DNA from: Cephalopachus bancanus
Lineage: Eukaryota > Chordata > Mammalia > Primates > Tarsiidae
Length of the DNA stretch: 64,000 bases
Assembly (NCBI GenBank): GCA_027257055.1
Contig: JAPVLO010000891.1
Coordinates: 372,001-436,000, forward strand
Direction of reading: 5' to 3'
A program made the position numbers and the translations under genes. The notes below the pieces were generated by a model. It had not been told where the DNA came from, did not search any database, and was given only the letters and a program-made list of their open reading frames with translations. Position 1 is the first letter of the stretch. Every line of letters begins with the position of its first letter. This document shows, piece by piece, positions 23,201 through 35,036 of the stretch.

Positions 23201-23940
23201 AACCTAAGAAATATGATAGACAAGTGGGACCTCATCAAATTAAGAAGTTTCTGCAAAGCAAAAGAAACCATCAAGAGAGCAGAGAGACAACCCACAGAAA
23301 AACAAACAGCCCCTTTAAAAAGTGGACAAAAGACATGACTAGACACTTCATAAAAGAAGATAAACAGGCAGCCAACAGACACATGAAAAAGTGCTCAGCC
23401 TCACTCATCATCAGAGAAATGCAAATCAAAACCACATTGAGATACCACCTAACTCCAATAAGAATGGCCATCATTAATAAATGAAACAACAACAGATGCT
23501 GGTGAGGATGCAGAGAAAAAGGAACGTTTCTACAATGCTGGTAGGAATGCAAACTAGTGCAACCTCTCTGAAAGACAGTGTGGCAATTTCTAAAAGAACT
23601 AGAAATTGACCTTCCATATGATCCAGCAATTCCACTATTGTGAATATACCTGGAGGAACTCAAATCTTTCTACAAAAAAGACACCTGCACACATATGTTT
23701 ATTGCAGCTCTATTCACAATAGCAAAAATATGGGACCATCCATGTTGCCCATTGAAGCTGGGCTGGATTAAAAAAATGTGGTACATATACACAATGGAAT
23801 ATTATGCAGCTACAAAGAACAACAAATATATGGACTTTGCAGCAACCTGGATGGATTTGGAGTCGATCATACTCAGTGATTTATCACAGAAACAAAGAAC
23901 AGAGTTCCATATGTTTTCACTCATAAATGAACCTTGAACA
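20230..23940 (+). pseudogene. L1 ORF2 relic (endonuclease and reverse transcriptase)
   Basis: Starts at an ATG at 20230. Positions 20230-20496 encode the first endonuclease segment, including NGLNSPLKRHRMLDWI and the catalytic-glutamate region IRETHL. Reverse transcriptase pieces occupy 21503-22414, with the catalytic FADD motif intact at 22298-22309. C-terminal pieces run through 22642-23340 and 23695-23937, ending SLINEP and TGA. Expected full length is about 1270 codons. At least six frameshifts or stops split it, so it is inactive despite retaining the RT motif. It is the best-ordered ORF2 in the window and served as my reference for the others. Confidence 0.9.
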
Positions 23941-23965
23941 ATTATAATGCTATAAGAAAGTGATT

Positions 23966-24039
23966 AGCAGTAGTGGGAAACTGTCAGGGGAGGGGGGCGG
24001 GATTAGCTATTGAGGGAAACTGCTAGGGGAGGGAGGGGC
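23966..24039 (+). repeat. Doubled G-rich module in L1 3'UTR
   Basis: Two neighbouring units of the form GGGAAACTG..AGGGGAGGG, each with several G runs, lie just before the L1 end. Guanine runs of this spacing can form G-quadruplexes. L1 3'UTRs of other primates are known to carry a G-rich tract here. Confidence 0.7.
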
Positions 24040-24130
24040 ATATCTCATCAACAAAGGTACCTGCATGATCAACGTTTATATACCTTACCCTGAAATGTAC
24101 CCCATATCTTTATAAATAAAAATTTAAAAA

Positions 24131-24800
24131 TATTTTTTCAGTAGTTTTCTACTGAATATCTACTTAATAACCTTTACTTATAATAAACAAGATATCTGGT
24201 AATGTTATCTAGTGACCCTAAACTATACAGTGAAGACCCCAGGGGTCTTTAGTGAATGTTTGTATGATTTAGTCATATATAATGACTTAGACTTTAAGGC
24301 CTCAACGTTTGTGTGTAACTGCTGTTTGAAAAAAAAAAAGCAAGCACTAATTTTTCTATCATATTCATTGTTTTACTTCTTTTGAATGCCTCAGAAAAAT
24401 ACTTCTTTGAAAGAGCTACCTATTTTATTTATGGTTGCCAGCTGGTTCAAAAAACAGAGATATACTTGATAAAAATCTGTAGAGCAAATAAAAAAGAAAG
24501 TCTATAGAATGCCTGTGGGTAATGATTCCTAGATTGCCACCTTTATATTTATTTACACCATATTTCAAAATTTATTAGCATATATCATGACATCAAGTTT
24601 TAAAAAGTCAATTAAGAAAGAGGAAAATAACTTTTAAATTACTGGAATATTTTCTACCTAATAGTTTTTTTGAAATCAAACTGTCTGATTCAGAGGCGGT
24701 CATTGAGAAAGCTCATCTAAACCTGTCTGTATTTGTTTCCAATTTTGTATAACGAGATGTTGACAAAAGATTCTTAGCTATAGGAATGCTGTGTATAGTT
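24131..24800. other. Unassigned AT-rich DNA
   Basis: No gene or repeat family recognised. Short A runs only. Confidence 0.4.
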
Positions 24801-24829
24801 GAAGAATAAGTTGACTAGGACTTAGAAGA

Positions 24830-24985
24830 ACTAGAATCAGCTGTTCCAATGATTTTAAGAAAGTTGCTTGTGTTGGATGACATTAAGAAATTTACCTACT
24901 ATGTTAAACCTCATTTTGCGCATCTGTAAAATAAAAGGATGTAACTAGATGATCTCTAAGAAACTTTGCACTATTTTCTACTTCC
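24830..24985 (+). mobile_element. MIR SINE relic
   Basis: Contains the MIR core order: TGACATTAAGAAATTTACCT, CCTCATTTTGCGCATCTGTA, AAAATAAAAGGATG and AGATGATCTCTAAGAAACTT. Ancient and diverged. Confidence 0.65.
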
Positions 24986-25880
24986 TGTGTTATCTGCAAA
25001 ATGTCTGTATTATAACTCTGTATATTTATATAACTTGACACAGTATAACCATACTAGTTATTCATTTGACAGGAAGAAGAAATGAAAACTAGGGTGAACA
25101 ATAAGATTTAAGGGCAACCATTACAGCCAAAAGTGCAATTGAAATTAAAAATTAATACATTAGTAAGTGATTATGTGGAGCAAGATTTACTGATTGGAAA
25201 AAATACATTTTGGGGCTGTCTTTACTTTTTATCTTCATTCATGGGGTGATTTGCTAGATCCTGACACACTGAATTATAGATTTATAATTTCTCCCTTAAA
25301 TAAATTTCATTAAATTACTTTTGACAAGCACACACTAATGAATAAAAACATGGGGAAATATAATCTTACCTTTTTTTAAAATAATGATATAATCCATACA
25401 CTGCTGCTTAATTACTTAATTGCCAAACATCACCCAAGCTGAAACAGAATAAATAAAGCCAAATCCCTGTTGACTTGTCATTAGGTGTGACAAAATCCCA
25501 TCTCTTTCTCCAGCATACATTTCTGAGTTAAGATGCTGAAAAAGGAATTTGGCAAATCCATTGAAAATATAGCTATGGAACATAAAAAAACAGATGTAGC
25601 TCATCTTCTTTGATATGAACAGGAAATGTCTAGGGTACAGAAACAGTATGTCTTGCAATATTGTATAATACCTTAACATATGCTCTTATATTTTATTTAT
25701 TTTTTCCTGCTTCTACTTGTTTTTATTTTTCATCTTAATTTTTGGATAAGGGTGAAGTATTTTCTGATTTTTAGAAATCTGACAGAGGAGGAATATGTTA
25801 CACGCTAATGGTTAAATTTAGTGATTTTAGTGTCTAAATAATTAGACACAAGAACTATATTATTGATTAAAGTTTTAAGG
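24986..25880. other. Unassigned AT-rich DNA
   Basis: No gene, RNA or repeat family recognised. Confidence 0.4.
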
Positions 25881-25884
25881 TATT

Positions 25885-26160
25885 TATTTCTGAGACTGGG
25901 TTTCACTTTGTAGCCCAGGCTGTAGTGCAGTGATGCAGTTATAGCTCACAGCAGACTCAAACTCCTGGGATCAACTGCTTTGACCTCCCAAATAGCTGGG
26001 TCTACAGGAATGTGCCACTATGCAGGGCTAATATTTTAATTTTTTGTAGAGACAGTGTCTTGCTATGCTGTCCAGGCTAGTCTTGAACTTCTGGCCTTAG
26101 GGATCCTCCTGTCTCAGTCTCCTAAGGTGCTGGAATCGCAAATTGACCTCTGTGCCCACC
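25885..26160 (-). mobile_element. Old AluJ-like SINE, antisense
   Basis: Reverse-complement dimeric Alu (GAGACTGGGTTTCACTTTGT, CAACTGCTTTGACCTCCCAA, TTTTTGTAGAGACAGTGTC, CTAAGGTGCTGGAATCGCAA). It lacks the lineage-specific variants of the younger copies and resembles the common ancestral primate Alu. Heavily diverged. Confidence 0.8.
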
Positions 26161-26273
26161 AGAGTTTGAAGATATCCTTAATTTCTTCTTCTCTAAAAGA
26201 TTTATCAAAAGTTTTCTTGGTTACAGAAAACATCTAATCACTCTGCCTATGACCTTTAAAAACAAGCATTGTG

Positions 26274-26345
26274 TCCTTCCTTCCTTCCTTCCTTCCTTCC
26301 TTCCTTCCTTCCTTTCTTCCTTTCTTCCTTTCTTCTTTTCTTTCT
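26274..26345 (+). repeat. (CCTT)n microsatellite
   Basis: Tetranucleotide run, pure at its left half and degenerating to CTTT units toward 26345. Confidence 0.96.
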
Positions 26346-27004
26346 ATTATTCATATAGAGTGTCTTGAGCTGGTGAACATTTAATTCAATTTTTCTTTCT
26401 TCATTTTCTTTATTTCCTACATTCTCTTCTCAAGCCTGTATAGCTCAGTTAGTTTCAATCATTATATCAAGTTGTAAGAAAAGTACATGTCTACTTCATT
26501 TCCTTTCTTTATCTTTAGTCAAGACATTTATATCTCATATTCTTCTAAAGCTATTTTTTATTTGAATCTTGTTCAAGATATAGTGGCTGTGTGTAGTGGA
26601 GAGGACCTGGGAGGTCACTACCACTAGACATACCTTACAAGAAACTCTAATGGGAGTACTTCGGGGTGAAAAGAAAGGATCCTAGATATTAACCTTGAAC
26701 ATATGAATATATAAAGATATTCAGTGATGGTAATACATGGGCAAATATAAAAACCGGTGTTGATGTAATTGTGATTTGAATGTCTATGTTTTTCTTTTAA
26801 ATTTTCTACAAGATTTAAAAGACAAGCATACAAGTAATTATAAATCTGTTTGTGGGTACAAAATATATAAAGGCATAATTTGTGACATCAATAACAAAGT
26901 TGGGGAGGAGATCAGAGTTGACTAGAAGTAGAGATTTTGTAAGGAACTGAAATTAAGTTGGACTCCTTTAAATTGGAATTTATTTATTAAAAAATGTGTA
27001 TTTA
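26346..27004. other. Unassigned AT-rich DNA
   Basis: Pyrimidine-rich at the left edge, otherwise featureless. No gene or repeat family recognised. Confidence 0.4.
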
Positions 27005-27440
27005 TTTTTGCATGTTTAAACTTCAGTCATCTTCAAGGTACTCTCTGTTTTGATGTAACACACTTATTGAGACACTTTTTAGACTGCTTGAAACAATTTT
27101 TGAACTCATCAATTTTGAGTTCTGCTATTTTTTCCCACTTCTTCCACATTGCAAAAGGTTTCCCTTTGAGCACATTGTTCATCGAGGGAGAAAAAAAGTA
27201 GCTTGGTGCAAGATCAGGTGAATAGGGAGGGTGGGGTATGGGGATCATGCTATATTTGGTCAAAAACTACTGAGCACTCAGCTTGGTGTGAGCAGGTGTG
27301 TTATCATGCTGAAAGAACCAGTTACCTGTTGGCCATAACTTGGGATGTTTTTCCACAAATCATGGCACAACCTTCTCAAAACTTCCAGATAAAAACTTTG
27401 GTTGATAGTTTGACCTGGAGGAACAAATTCTGAGTGTACT
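27005..27440 (-). pseudogene. Mariner transposase relic (TcMar-Mariner)
   Basis: Minus-strand fragment of a mariner DD34D transposase. Positions 27033-27263 encode IPHPPYSPDLAPSYFFSP and later LKIDEFKNCFKQSKKCLNKC, both family hallmarks near the C-terminus. In active mariners the word after YSPDLAPS is the third catalytic aspartate; here it is tyrosine, so the enzyme is dead. The part toward 27440 continues with more N-terminal transposase and breaks. Terminal inverted repeats were not found. The whole element would be about 1.3 kb, so this is roughly one third. Confidence 0.82.
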
Positions 27441-28762
27441 ACAAGGGCCAGCCCTACAAATACTAATTCTTTTTTTGTTTGTTTGCTTGGTTTTTTTGAT
27501 CTGCCTAAATATTATATAATACCCAAGGAAACTACAAAGGAAAAATCAATACAGTATATACAAAAGGAAGTAAGAACAGAGTCAATATTTAACACTACAA
27601 AATATCAGCTAAACAAAAAGGAATTCAGTAACAAAGGAAATGTGGAACAAAAAATCGGTAAGACACACAGAAAATAAATAGAAAAAGGGCAAAAGTTACT
27701 CATTCCATATCAGCAATTACTTTAAAAGTAAGTAGATATAATTCTTCAATCAAAGAATATAGACTGACAGAATGGACTTTAAAATATCATCCACCTGTAT
27801 GGTTTCTATAAGAAACGAATTCTAAATCTACAATCACACAGGTTGAAAGTAAAAGGGTGAAAATATCTTCTAAGCAAATAGTAATCAAAACAGCTGAGGT
27901 TACTTTACTAATATCAGCCAATGTAGACTTTGATTTAAAAATGTTACAATAAATGAAGGACATTATATATTGGTTAGACCATCAAGTCACTAAGAAGATA
28001 TAGAAATTATGTAAACATATAGGCACCAGACATAAGTTCCAAATTATATAAAGAAAATATTGATATAATTGAAAACAGACGGTTCCAAAAGAACAGTTGG
28101 AAACTTCAATACCCAACTTTTAATAATAAATTGAAACAAGTCAAAAGATCAGCAAGAAAATAATGTATTTGAAAAACACTATAAAAAATTGGTGGGTCTT
28201 GCCGGGCTCGGTGGCTCAGCCTGTAATCCCGCGCCTTTGGGAGGCTGAGGTGAGTGGATTGCCTGAGCCCGCGGGTTCGAGACCCGCCTGGGCAGCGAGA
28301 CCTCATCTCTACAATAAATCAAAAAATCAGCCGGGCGTGGTAGCGCGCGCCTGTAGTTCCAGCTACTCGGAAGACTGAGGCGGAAGGATCACCGGAGCCC
28401 AGCGGGTCGAGGCTGTGGTGGCCGGGAGCGGCCACTGCACTCCAGTCTGGGCGACAGAGTGAGACTCCAACTCAAAAAAAAAAAAAAAAATTGGTGGGTC
28501 TAACAGGCATATGCAGAGCACTGAACTTCATAACAGCAGGAAATATCTTTCTCAAGTGCATTTAGAACATCCTCCAAAATTGATCATATACTTGGCCACA
28601 AAACAAATTTTAATAAATTTTAAAATATTAAAACCATACAAAGCATTTTTTTTCCTATTGTAACAGAGTGAAACTGGAAGAAAAACTGAAAATTTTACAA
28701 ATGTGGAAGTTAAACAATATGCTTTTAAACAACCAACTGGTCAAATTGGAAATCATAAGAGA
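27441..28762 (+). mobile_element. Ancient L1M, sense, left half
   Basis: Very diverged L1M sequence in sense orientation, typical of the ORF2 endonuclease-to-linker region: ATCATCCACCTGTATGGTTT, CCAATGTAGACTTTGATTTA, GATCATATACTTGGCCACAA and TGGAAGTTAAACAATATGCT. An Alu interrupts it at 28201-28484. It stops at GAAATCATAAGAGA, where a younger L1 inserted, and continues from 35139 without loss (AATTAGAAAATATGTTTAGA...AATGGGATGTAGCC). Confidence 0.8.
28201..28484 (+). mobile_element. Alu SINE, youngest-looking copy
   Basis: Complete dimeric Alu starting GCCGGGCTCGGTGGCTCAGC, rich in intact CpG sites and ending GAGACTCCAACTC plus poly(A). The target-site duplication AAAAAATTGGTGGGTCT is perfect at 28183-28199 and 28485-28501 (the A part is ambiguous with the tail). 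CpG content and perfect duplication suggest a recent insertion. It is the best consensus for this lineage in the window. Confidence 0.96.
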
Positions 28763-28990
28763 GAGGTGGTGAAGAAATATGGTGACTGAGCCAGTCAGAC
28801 TATGTGAGTTCCGGCATGAGTGAGTGAGTATATGGAAAATTTTGTGTATATGCTGGTAAGTGGGTGTGTGAGTGACTGACTGAGTGAGAGCTCAGAAGCA
28901 AGTGGCCAGGGATCTCCTGGTGGAGCAACTGGTGCTGCAGCTGCTTGACTTGGACCCTGGGGATTCCTAGAACACAAAACTGAGCACCAG

Positions 28991-29108
28991 TTTCTTCTTC
29001 TTCTTCTTCTTCTTCTTCTTCTTCTTCTTCTTCTTCTTCTTCTTCTTCTTCTTCTTCTTCTTCATCTTCTCCTCCTCCTCCTCCTCCTCCTCCTCCTCCT
29101 TCTTCTTC
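28991..29108 (+). repeat. (TTC)n/(CTC)n microsatellite in L1 5'UTR
   Basis: About 25 TTC units, an ATC break, then CTC units and a short TTC end. All pyrimidine on the plus strand for nearly 120 bp, a composition that can adopt triplex (H-DNA) structure. Confidence 0.97.
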
Positions 29109-29365
29109 AACTCAACAAAACCCTTCCTGGGAAGAACCTGCTGGGAGAGACTAAGTGAGGGATCATGAGCAAGTGGCCAGGGATCTTCTGGTGCATAAAT
29201 GTGTATATGAAGGTTCAATCTGTATCCCCCACTTTTTTCTCTTTCTTCTTTTGTTTTACCTTTTCAGTTTATGTGTGTATGTGAATGACTGAGTGTTCAC
29301 CTTTCAGGTTTTTTTGTTTTTGTTGGTTGGTTTTGCCCTTTTGTTCTTCTCTCTTTTTTTAAGGT

Positions 29366-29369
<4 letters not shown>

Positions 29370-29412
<43 letters not shown>
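29370..29412 (+). repeat. (GT)n microsatellite in L1 5'UTR
   Basis: Uninterrupted GT run of about 21 units in the T-rich leader upstream of ORF1. Confidence 0.97.
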
Positions 29413-29415
<3 letters not shown>

Positions 29416-30049
29416 ATATATGTGAATATAAATGTGAGGGCTCAACCTGAATTCTGTTTTTTTTTCCCTTTATTTCTTTCTCTTTTTCTTCACCTTTCAT
29501 TTTGTGCTGGATGTATGTGTATGTCTTTGGTTTTCCTGTTTTTTATTTGTTTGTTTGTTTTTTGTTTTATTTTGCTTTGTTGTTATTCCAGTTTGTTTTG
29601 GTACATGTGTGTGTGTGTCTGCATGTCTCAGCATTTGTGTGAGCTATTATTTTTTTTTTGCTTTGGTTTCTGTTTTAATTTTTATGTTTTTTATTTTTAA
29701 TTTTTGAAAAAATTTTATTCATCTTATTTCATTCTACTCTTCTCTGTTCTCCTCATTACTGTTAATGTATCTTGGGCTCAGGGTGGACACAAACATACCC
29801 ATTGTATTGTCATATAGAGTGGTTGTGGGGAGTGGGTCTCAGGGAAACCATACCACAAACAGTGAACATCATAATTTGCCAGTAGTTTCTGAATCCTAGC
29901 TCACCATCCTGCATCTTATTCAACTCTCAAAACTACAAGAGACAGTAAAGCTTCCCATCCACAGTACTGTTTCAAAGTGGAACAAATCCAGAGCCCTGAC
30001 AAAGGAAGAACAGAGGGCTGAGCAAACGTCAGAAGGTGAAGCCTCTACC

Positions 30050-30735
30050 ACTGCCACTAAATAATAGAACTAAGGAGAAAAGTGAGAGATCTGTCACAAA
30101 TGAGGAAAAACCAGTGAAAGACCACAGGTAATTTCCAGTATAACAAAGAGAAAGTGGTTGAAAAATCAGACCTCAGAGCCCAAACAATGGAAGTCACCAA
30201 TGACTGACCTCAGAATATGAGAGGAATTAGGAAATGGATGGAAAGAGTTAATAAGACTCAAGAAAGACAAGATGTAACACTGAAAGAACTTGTAACAGAT
30301 ATTTTGGCCAAAAAATTTTATCCAGGAAATAAATAACAAGATGACAAGCATGGAAAACAGAATTAATCTAGCAGAAGAAAGAATCTCAGAATGTAAAGAC
30401 CAGAACATGGAATTAACCTGATCTTAAAAAAACATACAAAGAATACTCAGAAAGAAGGAGCAAAACCTACAAGAAATGTGCGATTATAACAAGAGGCTGA
30501 ACATACACCTGACTGGTATCCCAGAAGAAAAAATGAAATAGAGAACAACTTGGAGCAAGTATTTCAGGAGATAATCCAAGAAAACTTTTCCCATCTCACT
30601 AGAGATGCGACCAGTCAAGCACAAGAGATACAGAGAAATCCCACAAGGCATCAAATGAGAAGACTAACCCCTAGACACATAGCAATCTGAGTATACAAAG
30701 TAGGCACAAAATAAAAAATTCTAAAGGCAACAAGA
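30050..30735 (+). pseudogene. L1 ORF1 relic, heavily decayed
   Basis: Nucleotide similarity to the ORF1 relic at 19126-19870 is clear (AGCATGGAAAACAGAATTAA, GCAGAAGAAAGAATCTCAGA, AAAGGTCAGATTACCTACTG), but no frame stays open beyond a few dozen codons. Coiled-coil and RNA-binding regions are in the expected order. Confidence 0.75.
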
Positions 30736-31154
30736 GAGAAAGGTCAGATTACCTACTGGGGAAAACCAACCAGAATAGCAGCAGACCTATTGGAAGAAAC
30801 ACTACAAGCAAGAAGGTACTGGAGCCCAATATTCAAAGTCCTCAAAGATAAATAATTTCAAGCAAGAATTTCTGACCCAGCCAAGTTCAGTTTCATCAGT
30901 GGCAGAGAATTAAATTCCTTCTCAGATATCCAATAGCTAAGAAATTTTGCAGTTTCCAGGCCAGCTGTACATGAGATGCTTAAAAAGATATTAAGCACAG
31001 AAGAAAGAAAAAAGAGAATGACAACACAGTTCTCAAAGGAAGAGCATAAAACAGAATCAACAGAGAATACATCGCAACAGCAAACTTGAAAACACAAACA
31101 TACATCAACCCAAAGCAAGAAGAAAACAAAGAAAAAACATATAAGAACCACATG

Positions 31155-34100
31155 ATGGGGATAAATGATCACATTTCAATAATCAGCCTGAATGTGAATG
31201 GACTAAATGCATCAAAGAAAAGACACAGAATAGCAAAATAGATAAAAACCCATGGCCTAATAAATTACTGCATCCAGGAAACCCATCTCACCACAAGGGA
31301 CACACATAGACTCAAAGTTAGAAGATGGAAAATGAGTTTTCTGGTAAATGGATCAGAAAAGAACGCCGCAGTCACAATCTTAATATCAGACAAAGCAAAC
31401 TTCAAGCTATCAAAAATTTTAAAAAATACGAAAGGAAACTACATAATGATTTAAAAAGTTCATTCCATCAACAAGAAATATGAATTCTATACCTATATGC
31501 ACCCAACATAGGAGCACCAACATTTATAAAGCAACTATTAAGTAAACTAAAAAAAGATATTGACTCTAACACTATTATATCTGGGGACTTAAATATTCCA
31601 CTAGCAACCTTAGACAGATCATCAAGACAAAAAATCAACAAAGAGATTTGGAGCCTCAACTTGACACTTGACCAAATGGACTTAATAGATACCTACAGAA
31701 TAACCCACCCACAAACCACAAAATATACATTCCACTCAGGACCACATGAAAGGCATTCAAGATTGATCACATCCTGGGCCATAAATCAAGCATAAACAAA
31801 TTCCATAAGGTTGAAATAGTGCCAAACACCTTTTCAGACAACAGTGGAATAAAAATAAAACTCAACACCAACAAAAGTCCTCCAAAGCACACAAAGATAT
31901 GGACACTAAGCAGCATGATGCTGAATGTCTACTGGGTCATCACTGAAATCAAAACATAAACTAAAAGATTCCTGGAAACAAGTGAAAATGAACAAACATC
32001 TTACCAAAACATCTGGGGTGCCATGAAATCGGTTCTAAGAGGATAATTTATATCTCTATGAACATACATCAAGAAAATGGAAAGATTACAAGTTAACAGC
32101 CTAACAAATCAATGAAGCTGGAAAAACAAGACCAACAAAATCCTAACTTTAGCAGAAGAATCCAGATCACCAAAGTAAAAGCCCAAATACAAGATATAGA
32201 AGACAAAAAAATTGCAGAAAAAAATCAACAAAACAAAAAGCTGATTCTTTGAAAGAATTAGCAAGATTGATGGACCCCCCTAGAAAGAATGACCAAGAAA
32301 AAGAGAGAAGATCAATTAAATACAATTGGAAATCAAAAAGATCAAATCACAAGTGACCTGAAGAAATACAGAATATTATCAGGGATTACTGTGCACATCT
32401 GTATGGAAACAAACTTGAAAACTAAAATGAAATGGAGGATTTTCTAACATCACACAACCTCCCGAGGTTGAAACAAGAAAACCTGGAGACACTTAGACCA
32501 ATAATAACTTGACTTCATCATAAGAAAGCTACCTACAAAAAAAAAAAAAAAAAAAAAAAGCCCTGGACCAGATGGCTTTCCAGCAGAATTCTACAAAATG
32601 TACAAGGAGGAGCTGACATCAATCCTCTTGAAAGTATTCCAGGCAATTGAGAAAGATGGAATTCTCCCCAAATCATTTTACGAAGCTAAATCATACTGAT
32701 ACCCAAACTGGGTAAAGATCCAACAAAAAAAAGAGAACTATAGGCCAGTATCCCTATCGAACATAGATACAAAAATTCTCAACAAGATTCTAGCAAGTCC
32801 AATCCAGCAACACATCTCAAAAAATCATCCATCATGACAAAGTAGGTTTCATCCCCAGGATGTAAGGCTGGTTCAAAATCCACTATACCATAAATGTAAT
32901 TAAACACATCAACAGTTGTAAAAACAAGAACCACATGATTAAATCAATGAATGCAGAAAAGGTTTTTGATAAAATCCAGCATAGCTTCTTGATAAAAATC
33001 CTCAAACACCTAGATATACAAGGAACATACCTAAAGGGTAAACACCATTTATAATAAAACCACAGCCAGCGTATTGCTAAATGGACAGAAACTGGAAACA
33101 TTTCTACTGAAAAGTGGAGCAAGACAAGGATGCCCACTCTCACCTCTCTTATTCAACATTGTGTTGGAGGTCCTAACTAGAGCAATTAGATAAGAGAAGG
33201 AAATCAGAGGTATCCAAATAGGAAAAGAGGAAGTCAAGTAATCCCTCTTTGCTGAGGGTATGATTCTATACCTCGAAAATCCAAGAGAATCTGTCAAAAA
33301 CCTACTTGCACTGATAAAGCACTTTGGCAAAGTATCAGCGTACAAAATAAATGTGCAAAAGGCAGTCTCTTATACACCAACAATAAGTGGACAGAGAACA
33401 AAACAAAAAGCACAATTCTTTTAAATGGCCACACAAAAAAATGAAATACCTTGGCATCTTCCTAATCAGAGAAGTGAAAGATCTTTACAATGAAAACTCC
33501 AAAACACTGCTCAAAGAAATTCAAGAAAAAAGAAACAAATGGAAAAATACTCCATGCTCATGGATAAGAAGAATCAACATTGTTAAGATGTCAATCTCAC
33601 CACAGGCAAACTACAGATTCAACGCAATACCCATTAAACTACTGTCATTCTTCTCAGACCTGGAAATGACAATACAGAAATTCATATGGAAGCATAATTG
33701 ATCATGAATAGCCAAAACAATCCTTAGCAAAAGAAACAGAGCTGGAAGTATTACACTTCCAACTTCAAACTTTACTATAGGGCTACAATAATCAAAAGTG
33801 CCTGGTATTGGTACAAGAACAGGCATGTGGACCAATGGAACAGAATAGAGATTTTGGTGGCAAAACCTCAATTTCTCAACCAAGTCATCTTTGACAAAGC
33901 TTCCAACAACAACCACTGGGGAGAGGAGAACCTATTCAGCAAATGGTGCTGGGAAAACTGACTGAACACATACAGAAGATTTAAACAGGACCCCTACCTA
34001 TCACCATACACAAAGATGAACTCTAAATGGATCAAAGACCTAAACATAAAACCTCAAACTATAAAAACCTTAGAAAATGAAGGAGACACATTTATGGATA

Positions 34101-34971
34101 TTGGAACTGGCAACCAATTTCTGATCAAAACCCCAAGTCCCCATGCCATTAGAGATAAGATAAACAAACGGGACCTCATCAAACTGACAAGCTTCTGCAA
34201 AGCAAAAGATACCATTAAGAAAGCAGGGAGACAACCCACAGAATGGGAAAGAATATTTGACAACTATATATCTGACAAAGGCCTAATATCAAGGATCTAC
34301 AAGGAACTCAAACATGTGGAAAGGAAGAAAACAAACAGCTCCATTAAAAAGTGAACAAAAAACATGAATACATACTTCTCAAAATAAGATATATGGGCAG
34401 CCAACAGACACATGAAAAAGGGCTCAGCCTCACTCATCATCAGAGGAATGCAAATCAAAACCACATTGAGATACAACCTAACCCCAGTAAGAATGGCCAT
34501 CATTAATAAAACTAATAACAATAGATGCAGCAAATATGCAGAGGAAAAGGAACACTTCTACACTGCTGATGGAAATGCAAACTAGTGTAATCTCTTTTGA
34601 AAACAGTGTGGCAATTTCTGAAAGAACTAGAGATTGATCTTCCATATGACCCAGCAATCCCCCTTCTGGAAATATATCTGGAGGAACTCAAATTATTCTA
34701 CAAAAAAGATACCTGCACACGGATGCTTATTGCAGCTCTATTCACAATAGCAAATAGAAAAAACATGGAATCAACTGCGCTGCCCATCGAAACTGGACTG
34801 GATAAAAAAATGGGGTATATATACACAATGGAATATTATGTAACCATATAGAAGTAAAAACATTTGGACTTCACAGCAACTTGGATGGATTTAGAGTCTA
34901 TAATACTCAGTGATCAATCACAAAAACAAAGAACAGAGTACTATATGTTCTCACTCATAAGTGGACCTTGA
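31155..34971 (+). pseudogene. L1 ORF2 relic with a mutated RT active site
   Basis: Nearly complete in length (start ATG at 31155, stop TGA at 34969-34971) but full of frame breaks. The endonuclease region occupies about 31155-31900. In the reverse transcriptase the motif that is FADD in other copies reads FAEG (TTT GCT GAG GGT at 33248-33259), so both catalytic aspartates are lost. A 23-nt A run at about 32537-32559 has expanded inside the frame. Open C-terminal pieces lie at 33387-33701, 34016-34354 and 34597-34851. Confidence 0.88.
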
Positions 34972-35000
34972 ACAATTATCCTAATATTATAAGAAAGGGA

Positions 35001-35036
35001 TTGGCAGTAGTGGGAAACTGCCATGGGAGGGGGGGC
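35001..35036 (+). repeat. Single G-rich module in L1 3'UTR
   Basis: One unit, TGGGAAACTGCCATGGGAGG plus a G run, where the L1s ending at 24.1 and 52.4 kb have two. Confidence 0.7.

Larger units (their letters stand above)
17695..24130 (+). mobile_element. L1 retrotransposon, sense, near full length
   Basis: Sense L1 of about 6.0-6.4 kb: 5'UTR, pyrimidine-rich leader (about 18440-18870), ORF1 relic, ORF2 relic, 3'UTR with a doubled G-rich module, and a 3' end TGTACCCCATATCTTTATAA followed by A-rich sequence. From about 18150 onward it aligns by eye with the L1 at 42.46 kb. The GC-rich 17.70-18.11 kb segment is not matched in other copies here, so the true 5' boundary lies between about 17695 and 18120. 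No clear target-site duplication found. Confidence 0.88.

Noticed and set aside
28967..29218. Poly-lysine/glutamate frame on the minus strand
   Set aside because: Translation of the TTC/CTC microsatellite.
29374..29700. 108-codon frame starting MCVCVCVCV
   Set aside because: Product of the (GT)n microsatellite and T-rich L1 leader, low complexity.
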